DNA from: Salinicola socius
Lineage (GTDB): Bacteria; Pseudomonadota; Gammaproteobacteria; Pseudomonadales; Halomonadaceae
Assembly: GCF_001937195.1 (NCBI RefSeq)
Contig: NZ_MSDO01000020.1
Location: forward strand, 124,001 to 188,000
Reading direction: 5' to 3'
Length of the DNA: 64,000 nucleotides
The notes beneath the pieces were generated by a model. The model did not search any database, was not told the DNA's origin, and saw only the letters and a program-made list of their open reading frames with translations. Position 1 is the first letter of the stretch. Every line of letters begins with the position of its first letter. The position numbers were made by a program, and so were the translations under genes. Positions 46,213 to 55,987 of the stretch are shown piece after piece.

Positions 46213-47511
46213 TTACCGAACCGGTGACGTCGCCGCGGGCCCGGCCCTCGAACGCCTGGCGAGCTCGCGAAAGCGCCGACGCAGATAGGCGCCGGCTTCG
46301 GTCGCATGGAAGTCAGGCTGGCGCTGCGACTGCGCGAAGTAGGTCAGAATCAGCCAGCCAAGCCGATGCGCGCGATGCTCACCGAGCCAGCTCTCCGCCA
46401 GGGCCGGCGGTACGCTCAAGAGCAGACGTGAAAGATCGACGCCCGGCGGCAGCATGCCGGCATGATCCCAGTCGATGAACACCGGCCTGCCCGTGCGCGT
46501 TTCGATCAACACGTTGTGGGGGTGAAGATCACCGTGGGCGAATACGCGTGGCAAGCGATAGAGGGTTCGCGTCATTCGCAATAACAGCCCGAGCTCTCGC
46601 CACCGCCCGCGCTGCAACGCTGACAGACAGACCTCTCTGATCATCCGGTTCAGTGCGTGGCGCCCTCGCCGGTCTGCTTTTTTGCCAGCGCCAGTCGTCT
46701 CAACGCCATCCGCCTCAACTGCGGGCATGTCAGCGTTGGCTGTCTCAGAGCTGAAGCTATCGAAGCCCAGTTTACTGCGCATGTCATCGGGCCAACTGGC
46801 AGTCGATAACCGCAGAACCGAGGCGAGAGTGGCACGATACGCCTGCTCGCGATCATTGGTTGACGCCTCGATAGACGTCTCGGGGAACGAACCCAGTACC
46901 TGACCATCGATATGCTCGACCACCAGACTGGCGGTCTCGCCATGGACGATGACGGCTTCCAGCGACGGCGCATCGATAGCGCCGGGCATCAGCACCTGGC
47001 GGTGGAGCCGCTCCAGCCACGCCGCATTGAGACGTGGCCGCTGACAATGAACGACACGTTTTCCCGCCGGCGTTTCGACACAGAGTGCTGACAACTTGCC
47101 CCGGTGACCAAACAGCGGCCGGAACGCCAGAATCTCCAGAGACGCCCGCAGCGGCCCGATGATGTCTCGAAAGGCGGGAAGATCGGCGCAGGCTTGCGCG
47201 TTCAGAAAGCCGTCCGACGCGTCTGCCGGCATCACGACGCTGACGCCACCACCGAGCAGTCGCCCGGTGTCCCCCGCCTTGACCCGGACGAGATCCCCGA
47301 CCTGAAGTTCGAGAAACGCCAGAAAGCCGACTTCGGCTCGAGGGGTGATACCGGCTTCAAGCACATCGCGGCGCGCATGCTGGCAAAGGTCGCAGTAACG
47401 GTCTTCGCCATTGACCGATATGACCACGCCTCGCCCTGGAGCCCACTGGTCTTCGGCGACATACCAGCCTCTGACGATGTCCTGGCTGACCTCATCCACG
47501 AATCCCGGCAT
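46213..47511 (-). CDS. APH-fold kinase with N-terminal GW-type beta-sandwich-like domain
   Basis: The start is ATG 47511 (GGAG 11 bases upstream); longer forms begin in poorly conserved sequence. In 432 residues, the first 85 (GFVDEVSQDIVRGWYVAED, then VNGEDRYCDL and RRDVLEAGI) match a small domain often fused to polysaccharide enzymes. Residues from about 140 form an aminoglycoside-phosphotransferase-like kinase with catalytic HGDLHPHNVL near 324 and FIDWDHAG near 346. It may phosphorylate a sugar, possibly a Kdo or capsule component, as lipopolysaccharide kinases do. Not in the capsule operon but 5 kb from it. Confidence 0.75.
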   Translation of the reverse strand: MPGFVDEVSQDIVRGWYVAEDQWAPGRGVVISVNGEDRYCDLCQHARRDVLEAGITPRAEVGFLAFLELQVGDLVRVKAGDTGRLLGGGVSVVMPADASDGFLNAQACADLPAFRDIIGPLRASLEILAFRPLFGHRGKLSALCVETPAGKRVVHCQRPRLNAAWLERLHRQVLMPGAIDAPSLEAVIVHGETASLVVEHIDGQVLGSFPETSIEASTNDREQAYRATLASVLRLSTASWPDDMRSKLGFDSFSSETANADMPAVEADGVETTGAGKKADRRGRHALNRMIREVCLSALQRGRWRELGLLLRMTRTLYRLPRVFAHGDLHPHNVLIETRTGRPVFIDWDHAGMLPPGVDLSRLLLSVPPALAESWLGEHRAHRLGWLILTYFAQSQRQPDFHATEAGAYLRRRFRELARRSRAGPAATSPVR

Positions 47512-47883
47512 CGCGTGTCTCGCTCCGTTGGCACTCCCTTTACCCCCCGCCTTTATAGCAATGTCCGGCGTCGGGTTGCGTAACGTCTTACAACGGAGAA
47601 GAAACGTGCCGGCAACACAAGCCAACATTTTTTTGCGGTATCCGCCACACAAGGAAGTGCTTGCTGTTGGAGCCTGATATCCGTCGAGGTCGAATCGGCG
47701 ATCGGATGCGATATCGATGAACCGGTTCGCCGGGCCGTCGGCGCAAATCCCCGACCCTCATGTTACGAGCCGTGACGACGACTGACGACTTTACGACAGA
47801 GTGACACGTCTTTTATCGATTCGGCCCTGAATTCGGGTGGATGTTGAACGAGTATTTAATAAACCGAACGGGAGACCTTTGCC
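47512..47883. other. Divergent intergenic region
   Basis: It lies between the APH-like gene (-) and the large repeat protein gene (+) and should hold both promoters. A candidate -10 (TATTTAATA near 47852) lies about 25 bases before the + strand ATG, and GGGAG lies 10 bases before it. Nothing else is recognised. Confidence 0.5.
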
Positions 47884-50800
47884 ATGGCTCAGGAAATCAC
47901 GCGCGAGATTGCTTCGACCCCCGCCCCGGAGGCTGGCGAGCCGAGTGTCGACAGTCGCAGCACCGGTCGCTGGCGATCGGCGCTGTCGAATACCTTGAAC
48001 CTGAGCCAGAAATCCACCCTTCCCGGTGACGACAAATCCAAGCCCGGAAAGCGCGCCGATGCCGACACCGAGGCGCCCAGAAATCTGAACGATTACAATC
48101 AGATCGTGACGATCGGCGACGATCTGATTCGCTACGAGACCAAGGGCGGCAAGGCCGTCGAGGTCGACCGGCACGCCACCCCGGCGCTGTTCGAGACGGT
48201 CAAGCAGGATTTCGACCAGATCAATGGCCTCAACCAGAGCGGAGAGGACGGCTATGGCGTGTTGCCGCCCGATGCAGAGCCGCCCGGCAAGCTGAGCGAC
48301 TATCGCTTCATCGCTCCGCCCGACGAAGTTGCCAAGGGCATCATCCGCTACGAGATGCAGGACGGCACCCGGGTCGTGGTCGCCGAACGCGCCGCCCCGG
48401 AGCTCTACGCTGCCATCAAGAAGGATTACCAGAGCCTGATCGGCATCAATGAAAGCGAGGCTGACGGCTACCAGCGCGTCGGTGGCGATGCCACCCCACC
48501 GCCCTACTACAACACCGAGGTCGGCGCGCCCGGTGAAATGGGGCCGGAGGTGATTCGCTACGAGCATGACGGCGAGAAGTTCGTCGTCGCGCGCAGCGAT
48601 AATCCGGAACGCTACGATTATCTCAGCGAACAGCACGCGACGTTGACCGGCAACGCCGAGCACCAGGATGCCATCGAGGGTTCGGTCGACGATGGCGCCA
48701 CCGTTGCCGGCGCCGATACCGAAGTGCCCGAGTTCAATGATTTCAAGAACTTCAGTTGGCAAAAAGATGCACGTGACGATGTCATTCGCTTCACCACTCA
48801 CGATGGCAGAAATGTGGTGGTGTCGAAGTCTCTGACGCCTGCGCTGTTCGAGACGGTTTCCAACGCCCAGAAGACCTGGGATCGGATCCACGAACTCGAG
48901 GACGACGGCTACAAGCTGCGCTCCGCCGACGAGGACATCCCGGTTCTCGGCAAGGGCGACAGCGTCAAGAGCGCCACCGACGAGCACGGTGACGTCATCG
49001 AAGGGCTCAAGTTGGTCGAGGTCGACGGCGAGAAGTTCGTGGTCTCGAAGGGCGTGACACCGGAGCACTTCGAGGCTGCCTCCAGCTTCCAGCAGACATC
49101 GAGCGAGGATGTCATCGACGATATCTTTGCCGATCACGACCTGCCCGGGTCGGAAGAGACCAACCTGATGGGCCAGGAGACCACCGTCGAGAACGACGAC
49201 GGAGACGCGAAGACGGTCACCGAACTCTACATGGAGAAGCTCGAGGAGAAGGCGGAAAACTCGGACAACGAGAACTTCAAGAAGTATGCCCGCCTGCTCG
49301 AACTCAAATCCCAGCTGGACGACGGAAGCTTCCAGTATCTGCCCTACATGACGGTCGATCATGGTGGCGACTGGACCTACTACGCCAGCGATACCCAGGG
49401 CATGGATCCGGCCGACCTGCGCGGCCTGATCCACGAGGAAAAACTCGGCGAGGAGCTTTCGAAACTGCTAGGTGACGAGGAGATCGCCAAGTTCACCGAC
49501 GAGGCGATGACGGAGGCCCAGAGCAAGATCAAGGATCGCGATGGCCTCGCCGACAAGATCTACGACTCGTTGACCGGCGACAAGGGCGCGGAATATCTCG
49601 ATGCCATCGAGGACCTGCGAGACAAGGGGTTCGGCGACGAAGCCGCCACCCGCTTGAACAATGACCTGAACACGCTGCAGGCCCTCGACCCCGACCGCGC
49701 GGCCGAGGCGAGAGGCAGCATCACCGCCGCCAGCACCGCCAGAGGCCTGGAGGAAGAACTCAGCGATATCGATGCCGAATACGACGCGTCCCAAAACGGT
49801 GACGACGTGTCGCCGGAGAGCGAGGAAGCCGCGGAACAGGTCGCCGCCGACATGGTGCCGACCATCCTCACCAGCATTACCTACAGCACCTTCGGCATCC
49901 AGACCACCAATGGCGTCTGGAACGCGGTGCAGGATGCGCTCTCCACCGACAAGACCGATCCCAAGGGCACGGTACCGCCCAACCTGTCGGCGGACGAGAA
50001 GCTGCAGTTCACCAAGATCATGGCGATCGCCTCTGGCGTGAAGGAGGCTATCAAGTCGCTGGCGCTGAGCGGGAGCAACGTCAAGGAGGCCATGTCGAAT
50101 CCGATCCTGCTCGAGAACATCACCCAGCGCGCCGTGGATAAATATCAGCAGTTGACCCAGGGCAAAGGCGGGAATCCACCGGCCGTCCAGGTCGGCGATG
50201 CCGAGAGCGCAACGTTCAAGGACTCGCTGAAGAGCGGGTTCCGCAGCCTGATGAGCTCGAACACCATGTTCGCGATCGGCGGCACCGCCGCCCTGGCCAA
50301 TGCCATCTATCGACGCTCCGGTGACGATTTCGGCGACACCTGGCAGGAGCGCATGACCGTCGCCCGCGGCATGCTGGTGTTCATCGGCACCACGCCTTTC
50401 GCGCTCAAGGGCATCGCCGATGCGGCGGGCTCGAAACTCGATGAGGGCGGCCGGCTGGCCAAATTGTTCGGCACCACCAACATCACCCAGGCGCTCGGGC
50501 TCGACAAGGAGATGGGTGACGTCCTGCGCGAGCGCTTCCCCGACAAGTTCAACGGCGATAAAGCGCCCTCTCTCAATCCGGGCGAGCAGGCGCGGGGCAA
50601 GCTGGACGACATCCGCGGCAAGCTCGAATCGTTCGATACCCTTCTCGATCAAAGGGACGCCCCCGACTTCGAACAGAAGGCCCAGGGGCTGGTCGACGAT
50701 ATCCAGGGCCAGCTCGACGAGGTCGACCGCGTCGTCAAGGACTCCGACTCGCTCAGCGACGATGAAAAGAAGGAGATCCAGCAGCGCCTGGGCGATATCG

Positions 50801-52428
50801 AGGATCGGCTCGACAAGGTCGAGATGAAGAAGGAGGGCCTGGCGCCCCAGAACGCGGAGGATCTCAGAGCGCTGGTCGACGATCTGTTCGAGGAAATGCA
50901 GCCCTTCGCCTCCTCGGCGACGCCGGCGCAGCAACGCTTCGCCCAGATCGACGACTTCGATCGGGCCGTGGCGGAGTTACTGGACATCGAAAGCAAAGGC
51001 CAGATGCCGGACCAGGCACCGGCACTGTTCGACGAGATGATGAAGAAGCATCGCGCCATCCGCTCGTCGTTCGAATCCGACCCGACGCTGTCCGATGCCC
51101 AACGCACGCAACAGCTCGATCGGCTGGATGAGATCGCCAACCGCCTGGACGATGTTCGCCCGATGGCCAGCGGCGCCCTGCCCAGTGGCGCCGGCGATGC
51201 GCTGGCCGACCTCGACAATCTCAGCGACGATCTCGTTCAGTTCGTCGACCCTGCCAACGGCGAATCGTCGAAAACCGCCATGCAGCCCTTGAACCAGGCG
51301 CTGGATGCCGAAGCCGACGTGATGACCAACGGCGAACGCACTCCCGGCACGTCGCCCGATGGCCCGGGCAGCACCGGCGGCGGCGATGGGTCCAACGGCA
51401 ACAAGAAGACCAATATCTTCGGCCCCGCGCTCAAGGGCCTGGCCTACATGACCGACTTCGCCGGCGGCATTCTCGACACTGTCGTCGCGGGCGTCGGGCT
51501 CAATCAGCTGATCAAGAACGGTGGCACCCCGATGGAGTTCGCCGCCAGTTCGACCGGCGTGGTCTCCGGCGCCTTCTTTACCATCGGCGGCGCCGCCGAA
51601 ATCGGGGCATCACTGCAGACTGCGTCTCGCGTGCTCTCCGGGTTGGGTGCGGGGCTGCGCGCCGCCGGTCCCATCGGCAACCTGATCGGGCTGGGCGTCG
51701 GCTTTGCCAGCCTGATCCTCAATGCGGTGATGGCCCAGAAGAAAGGCGCCGAAACCGAGGGCAAGATACGCGACCAGTTCGAGCAGTTCGCCGAAGATGG
51801 CGTGACGGAAGACGATTGGGGCGAGAAGTTCAACTACCTGATCAACTCGAGCTACGGCTTCAAGGACATGATGCACGCCGGTGACGAGGACAAGGAGCCC
51901 GACCCGCTGTTCAAGGAGTGGTTTCCCGAGGACATGGCGGCGTGGGAGGCGCAGCCGGAGCAGTATGACAAGTTCACGCAGGAGATCCGGGAGAACGGCA
52001 ACGTCGATGACTTCTTCTTCGACTTCGACCAGGACCAGATGCAGCTCAATATTCACGGCCAGGACTTCTATCAGGATAACAAGGAGACCATCGACACGAT
52101 CCTGGGCAATTGGGACGAAGGCGATGGCGGCACCGACTGGACGGGGCCCGACGATATCGTCAGCAAAAGCGATCTCGAGGATATCGTCGATCCGGAAAAT
52201 GGCCACTCGAAGGAGGAGCAGGATGCCGCCGAGTTCCTGCTCAAGAACGAAGAGTTCTTCGCCCTGCTCGATACGCTGCACAAGCAGGATGGTTCGGACG
52301 GCAAGATCAGCAGTGCCGACATCGATTCCTGGATGCAACTGATCGGCGAGCGTGCGATCACCGACGACAACCCGGCCTTCGCCGAGGAAGACAGCATCTG
52401 GGACAACCCGGCGTACTATAAGCTGTAA
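47884..52428 (+). CDS. Very large acidic repeat protein, possibly HrpK-like
   Basis: Function not recognised with confidence. In the 1,514 residues five degenerate repeats of about 73 residues start near 77, 150, 221, 298 and 374; each has a core (V/I)IRYExxxGxxVVVxxxxxPxxF/Y and often ends in EDGY. The middle (about 900-1130) is charged, helical and coiled-coil-like. Hydrophobic, glycine-rich segments occur near 795, 1197-1245 and 1260-1283. The C-terminus has EF-hand-like loops (GPDDIVSKSDL, DGSDGKISSADI). No signal peptide is seen. Hydrophobic segments plus a C-terminal calcium-loop-like part recall HrpK-type type III translocator/effectors, but there is no secretion apparatus in the window. 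It is a monocistronic gene. Confidence 0.6.
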   Translation: MAQEITREIASTPAPEAGEPSVDSRSTGRWRSALSNTLNLSQKSTLPGDDKSKPGKRADADTEAPRNLNDYNQIVTIGDDLIRYETKGGKAVEVDRHATPALFETVKQDFDQINGLNQSGEDGYGVLPPDAEPPGKLSDYRFIAPPDEVAKGIIRYEMQDGTRVVVAERAAPELYAAIKKDYQSLIGINESEADGYQRVGGDATPPPYYNTEVGAPGEMGPEVIRYEHDGEKFVVARSDNPERYDYLSEQHATLTGNAEHQDAIEGSVDDGATVAGADTEVPEFNDFKNFSWQKDARDDVIRFTTHDGRNVVVSKSLTPALFETVSNAQKTWDRIHELEDDGYKLRSADEDIPVLGKGDSVKSATDEHGDVIEGLKLVEVDGEKFVVSKGVTPEHFEAASSFQQTSSEDVIDDIFADHDLPGSEETNLMGQETTVENDDGDAKTVTELYMEKLEEKAENSDNENFKKYARLLELKSQLDDGSFQYLPYMTVDHGGDWTYYASDTQGMDPADLRGLIHEEKLGEELSKLLGDEEIAKFTDEAMTEAQSKIKDRDGLADKIYDSLTGDKGAEYLDAIEDLRDKGFGDEAATRLNNDLNTLQALDPDRAAEARGSITAASTARGLEEELSDIDAEYDASQNGDDVSPESEEAAEQVAADMVPTILTSITYSTFGIQTTNGVWNAVQDALSTDKTDPKGTVPPNLSADEKLQFTKIMAIASGVKEAIKSLALSGSNVKEAMSNPILLENITQRAVDKYQQLTQGKGGNPPAVQVGDAESATFKDSLKSGFRSLMSSNTMFAIGGTAALANAIYRRSGDDFGDTWQERMTVARGMLVFIGTTPFALKGIADAAGSKLDEGGRLAKLFGTTNITQALGLDKEMGDVLRERFPDKFNGDKAPSLNPGEQARGKLDDIRGKLESFDTLLDQRDAPDFEQKAQGLVDDIQGQLDEVDRVVKDSDSLSDDEKKEIQQRLGDIEDRLDKVEMKKEGLAPQNAEDLRALVDDLFEEMQPFASSATPAQQRFAQIDDFDRAVAELLDIESKGQMPDQAPALFDEMMKKHRAIRSSFESDPTLSDAQRTQQLDRLDEIANRLDDVRPMASGALPSGAGDALADLDNLSDDLVQFVDPANGESSKTAMQPLNQALDAEADVMTNGERTPGTSPDGPGSTGGGDGSNGNKKTNIFGPALKGLAYMTDFAGGILDTVVAGVGLNQLIKNGGTPMEFAASSTGVVSGAFFTIGGAAEIGASLQTASRVLSGLGAGLRAAGPIGNLIGLGVGFASLILNAVMAQKKGAETEGKIRDQFEQFAEDGVTEDDWGEKFNYLINSSYGFKDMMHAGDEDKEPDPLFKEWFPEDMAAWEAQPEQYDKFTQEIRENGNVDDFFFDFDQDQMQLNIHGQDFYQDNKETIDTILGNWDEGDGGTDWTGPDDIVSKSDLEDIVDPENGHSKEEQDAAEFLLKNEEFFALLDTLHKQDGSDGKISSADIDSWMQLIGERAITDDNPAFAEEDSIWDNPAYYKL

Positions 52429-52460
52429 GCTATAAGCTGCAGGCTGCAGGCTGCAGGCTG
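52418..52460 (+). repeat. AGCTGYA-type short repeats at the stop codon
   Basis: The end of the large gene runs into reiterated AAGCTGTAAGCTATAAGCTG and then GCAGGCT units (three or so copies). The repeat overlaps the TAA. Confidence 0.6.
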
Positions 52461-52468
52461 AGGACGAT

Positions 52469-52507
52469 AAAAAGCGGGCCATGTCTCTCCTCGAGACATG
52501 GCCCGCT
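52469..52507 (-). terminator. Terminator of aceA
   Basis: Perfect 15-base arms (52473-52487 and 52493-52507) around a 5-base loop, with an A run on the left that becomes CTTTTTAT for leftward transcripts. It lies 48 bases beyond the aceA stop and may also stop the rightward large-protein transcript. Confidence 0.85.
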
Positions 52508-52554
52508 GCCGTTGCAGATTGCGCTAACTGGCAACGCTCACCCGAACTCGACGC

Positions 52555-54177
52555 TCACCCGAACTGGTTCATGGTGTTGAGCCCGCCGCCGGCCTTGAGC
52601 GCGGCGGCACCGGAGAAGTACTCCTTGTGGTCGTCGCCGAGATGGGAGCCGGCCATATCCTGATGCTTGACCGAGGCCAGCCCTCTCCGGATCTCCCTGC
52701 GCTGGACGCCGGCGACGTAGGCCAGCATCCCGGCCTCGCCAAAGTACCCCTCGGCCAGCTCGTCGGTGGAGAGCGCCGCCGTGTGGTAGGTGGGCAGGGT
52801 AATCAGGTGGTGGAACACGCCAGCCTCGCGGGCTGCGTCGCGCTGGAAAGCCTGGATTCGACGGTCCGCCTCCCGCGCCAGCTCGGAGTCGTCGTACGTT
52901 ACGCTCATCAGTTGGCTGCGTTCGATACCGGAGAGCGATCGCCCTTCTGTCTGCCCTTCTGTCTGCCCTTCTCGTTCCCAGTCGTCGAAGACCTGCTGGC
53001 GGAAGTTGAGCGTCCAGTTGAACGAGGGCGAGTTGTTGTAGACCAGCTTGGCGTTGGGCACGACCTGCCGGATGCGGTCGACCATGCCGGCGATCTGACC
53101 GATGTGCGGCTTTTCGGTCTCGATCCACAGCAGGTCCGCGCCGTTCTGCAGGGCGTTGATGCAGTCCAGCACGACCCGATCCTCGCCGGTATCGGAACGG
53201 AACCGATAGAGCCCGTTGGCGAGCCGCAGCGGTTTACGCAGATCGCCGTCGAGCTTGATGATCGTATCGCCTTCGTTGACGTCATCCGCCGAGCAGATCG
53301 GCACGGTGCAGAGAAAGCTGTTGTACTGGTGAGCGAGATCCCCGGGTTCCTTGCTGACCGGCAGTTTCTGCGTCAGCCCAGCGCCCAGCGAATCGGTCCG
53401 GGCGACGATCACGCCCTCCTCGACACCGAGCTCGAGGAACGCGTGGCGGACGGCGTTGATCTTGGCCACGAAATCCTCATGGGGAACGGTGACCTTGCCA
53501 TCCTGATGACCGCACTGCTTGGCATCGGAAACCTGGTTCTCCAGCTGGATGCAGCAAGCGCCCGCTTCGATCATCTTCTTGGCCAGCAGGTAGGTCGCTT
53601 CTTCGTTGCCGAACCCGGCATCGATGTCGGCGATGATCGGTACGACATGGGTCTCGAAGTTGTCGATCTTGTCCAGAATCCCCCTTTCCATTACTTCGTT
53701 TCCGGCCTTCCTTGCGCTGTCCAGTTCACGGAACAGTGGCGTCAGTTCCCTGGCATCTGCCTGACGCAGGAAGGTATATAGCTCTTCGATCAGCGCCGGG
53801 ACGGATGTCTTCTCGTGCATCGATTGATCGGGCAACGGACCGAACTCCGAGCGCATGGCGGCGATCATCCAACCGGATAGATAGAGATATCGCCCTTGGG
53901 TGGTGCCGTGGTGCTTCTTGACCGCGATCATCTTCTGCTGACCGACGAATCCGTGCCAGCAACCGAGAGACTGGGTGTAGCGGGAGGGATCCCGATCGTA
54001 CGCCTGCATGTCTCGACGCATGATGGAGGCGGTGTAGCGCGCGATATCGAGCCCGGTTCGGAACCGGTTCTGTGCCCGCATCCTGGCCACGTTCTCGGGA
54101 TTGATATTGCCCCATCTTCCGTCCTGTTCCAGACAGAACCGGTTCAACGATTCGACATCGCGCTGATAAATCGACAT
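52555..54177 (-). CDS. aceA: Isocitrate lyase (Pseudomonas-type)
   Basis: ATG 54177 is chosen because GGAGG lies 5 bases upstream; the frame upstream is unsupported. The 540-residue enzyme has the catalytic AKQCGHQDGK near 235 (usual form KKCGH), DIDAGFGN, ENQVSD and NNSPSFNW. It cleaves isocitrate to glyoxylate and succinate in the glyoxylate shunt. The length and QCGH variant fit the larger class found in Pseudomonas-like bacteria. A duplicated GQTEGQTEG loop after FDDWERE is encoded by a 12-base tandem repeat and appears to be a lineage-specific insertion. Confidence 0.94.
   Translation of the reverse strand: MSIYQRDVESLNRFCLEQDGRWGNINPENVARMRAQNRFRTGLDIARYTASIMRRDMQAYDRDPSRYTQSLGCWHGFVGQQKMIAVKKHHGTTQGRYLYLSGWMIAAMRSEFGPLPDQSMHEKTSVPALIEELYTFLRQADARELTPLFRELDSARKAGNEVMERGILDKIDNFETHVVPIIADIDAGFGNEEATYLLAKKMIEAGACCIQLENQVSDAKQCGHQDGKVTVPHEDFVAKINAVRHAFLELGVEEGVIVARTDSLGAGLTQKLPVSKEPGDLAHQYNSFLCTVPICSADDVNEGDTIIKLDGDLRKPLRLANGLYRFRSDTGEDRVVLDCINALQNGADLLWIETEKPHIGQIAGMVDRIRQVVPNAKLVYNNSPSFNWTLNFRQQVFDDWEREGQTEGQTEGRSLSGIERSQLMSVTYDDSELAREADRRIQAFQRDAAREAGVFHHLITLPTYHTAALSTDELAEGYFGEAGMLAYVAGVQRREIRRGLASVKHQDMAGSHLGDDHKEYFSGAAALKAGGGLNTMNQFG
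52942..52972. repeat. 12-base tandem repeat inside aceA
   Basis: CCCTTCTGTCTG is present at 52942-52953 and 52954-52965, followed by CCCTTCT, giving the in-frame peptide GQTEGQTEG. Confidence 0.85.
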
Positions 54178-54634
54178 GACTACCTCCACCCGCAGGGATT
54201 GATGATATTCGCAGTAGCCAGATTCATCCTGTCGTGATTCAGACAACCAAAAACGGTCGTTTTAATTCTCATGACAGGAAGAAAATGACCCCATCGACGC
54301 CCCCACTATGTGAGAGATAGCGTCATGGCAACAATCCGTACTTAGCCGTCATCAGGGTAAGGCTTCTACCGAAAATCGTGCTTTTCGATCTATCCTGTAG
54401 TCATGTATGACATATGATTACGGCGATCCTGGCGCGGGTTAATCGTTTGCCGGAAAACTTTCCATTTTGAGATACCATCGGGGTAATTCATGAAATACTC
54501 ATGGTTTCATTGACTTGGCACCGAGCGAGCGCTCTCAGCGCCCTTTCCCGGCGAAAAGGCAGGATCATATCCACCGAGCCGATGAGATCTATCCCTATCG
54601 ACTTTCGTCGACAGGACGCTAGCCGAGTTTCAAA
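54178..54634. other. Intergenic region between bioA and aceA
   Basis: Both genes are leftward, so this 457-base stretch holds the bioA 3' flank and the aceA promoter. GTCAT-GT-ATGAC (54400-54411) is a weak operator-like inverted repeat. No credible gene is seen. Confidence 0.5.
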
Positions 54635-55987
54635 TTATGAATCCGCCGTTGCCCGTTCCAGCCCTTCACGGGTCACTTCTGCCACGCGTTCCAGCTCTTC
54701 CGGGGTGATGACATAGGGCGGCATCCAGTAGATCACGTTACCCAACGGCCGCAGCATGACGCCGCGCGACAGCGCGTGCTCGTAAACGCGCAGGCCACGC
54801 CGCTCGCGGAAGTCGTAAGGTGTCAGGCTGGCCTTGTCTGCGACCATTTCGATCGCCACCACCATGCCGGTCTGGCGAACGTCACCGACGTGGGGATGCT
54901 CGCGCAGCGGTTCGGCGAGTCGCCCCATCAGGTCGGCCTTGCTCCGGTTGGCGACGATCACGTCGTCCTGCTCGAAGATATCCAGCGTTGCCAGCGCGGC
55001 GGCGCAGGCCAGCGGATTGCCGGTATAGCTATGCGAATGCAGGAACGCCTTGAGCGTCGAGTAGTCGTCGTAGAACGCGGCGTAGATCTCGTCGGTGGTC
55101 ATCACCACCGAGAGCGGCAGGTAGCCGCCGGTCAACGCCTTGGAGAGACACAGGAAATCCGGCCGCACGCCAGCCTGCTCGCTGGCGAACAGCGTGCCGG
55201 TGCGGCCGAAACCGACGGCGATCTCGTCGAAGATCAACTGGACCCCGTGACGGTCGCAGGCCTCGCGTAGCCAGGTCAGGTACTCCGGCGGGTACATGCG
55301 CATACCGCCGGCGCACTGAATCAACGGCTCGACGATGACCGCTGCCAGTTCGTCGGCATGGCGTTCCAGCGCCGCTTCCATCTGCGCAAACGCGACGCGC
55401 GCCTGATCGACCCATTGGTCTCGCGGCAGCCCGAAGCCGTCCGGCGCCGGCACCTTGATCACATCCAGCAGCAGCGAGCGGTAGGTGTCGGTGTAGAGCG
55501 CAACGTCGCCGACCGAGAGCGCGCCCAGCGTCTCGCCATGATAGCCGTTGCTGATCGTCAGGAAACGCCGCTTCTCCGGCCGACCGACGTTGCGCCAGTA
55601 GTGGTAGCTCATCTTGAGCGCGATCTCGACGGCCGACGAACCGTTGTCGGCGTAGAAGCAGTGGCCCAGGCCGGCGGGCGCCAGTCTGCCCAATCGCTCG
55701 GAAAGCTCGATCACCGGCTGGTGGGTGAATCCGGAGAGAATCACGTGCTCGAGTTCATCGAGCTGCTGCTTGATCCGTGTATTGATGCGCTCGTTGGCAT
55801 GGCCGAACACATTGACCCACCAGGAGCTGACGATATCGAGATAGCGCTTGCCCTCGAAATCCTCCAGCCATACGCCCTTGCCGCGTCGGATCGGAACGAC
55901 GGGCAGACTTTCGTGATCCTTCATCTGGGTGCACGGATGCCACAGGCTGGCGAGATCGCGCTGCATCCAGTCGTTGTTGACGCTCAT
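54635..55987 (-). CDS. bioA: Adenosylmethionine-8-amino-7-oxononanoate transaminase
   Basis: The 450-residue class III aminotransferase has HPCTQM and the BioA-typical SSWWVN, ADNGSSAVEIALK, FDEIAVGFGRTG and the PLP lysine in LSKALTGGYLPL. It converts KAPA to DAPA using SAM as amino donor. Its ATG overlaps the bioD stop. Confidence 0.95.
   Translation of the reverse strand: MSVNNDWMQRDLASLWHPCTQMKDHESLPVVPIRRGKGVWLEDFEGKRYLDIVSSWWVNVFGHANERINTRIKQQLDELEHVILSGFTHQPVIELSERLGRLAPAGLGHCFYADNGSSAVEIALKMSYHYWRNVGRPEKRRFLTISNGYHGETLGALSVGDVALYTDTYRSLLLDVIKVPAPDGFGLPRDQWVDQARVAFAQMEAALERHADELAAVIVEPLIQCAGGMRMYPPEYLTWLREACDRHGVQLIFDEIAVGFGRTGTLFASEQAGVRPDFLCLSKALTGGYLPLSVVMTTDEIYAAFYDDYSTLKAFLHSHSYTGNPLACAAALATLDIFEQDDVIVANRSKADLMGRLAEPLREHPHVGDVRQTGMVVAIEMVADKASLTPYDFRERRGLRVYEHALSRGVMLRPLGNVIYWMPPYVITPEELERVAEVTREGLERATADS

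Noticed and set aside
46013-46288. A 91-residue open frame on the + strand
   Set aside because: It overlaps the end of the APH-like gene, has no ribosome site and no family likeness.
47791-50934. Two antisense open frames of about 500 residues opposite the 1,514-residue gene
   Set aside because: Low-complexity hydrophobic/acidic shadow translations; the sense frame is much longer, has a ribosome site and internal protein repeats.
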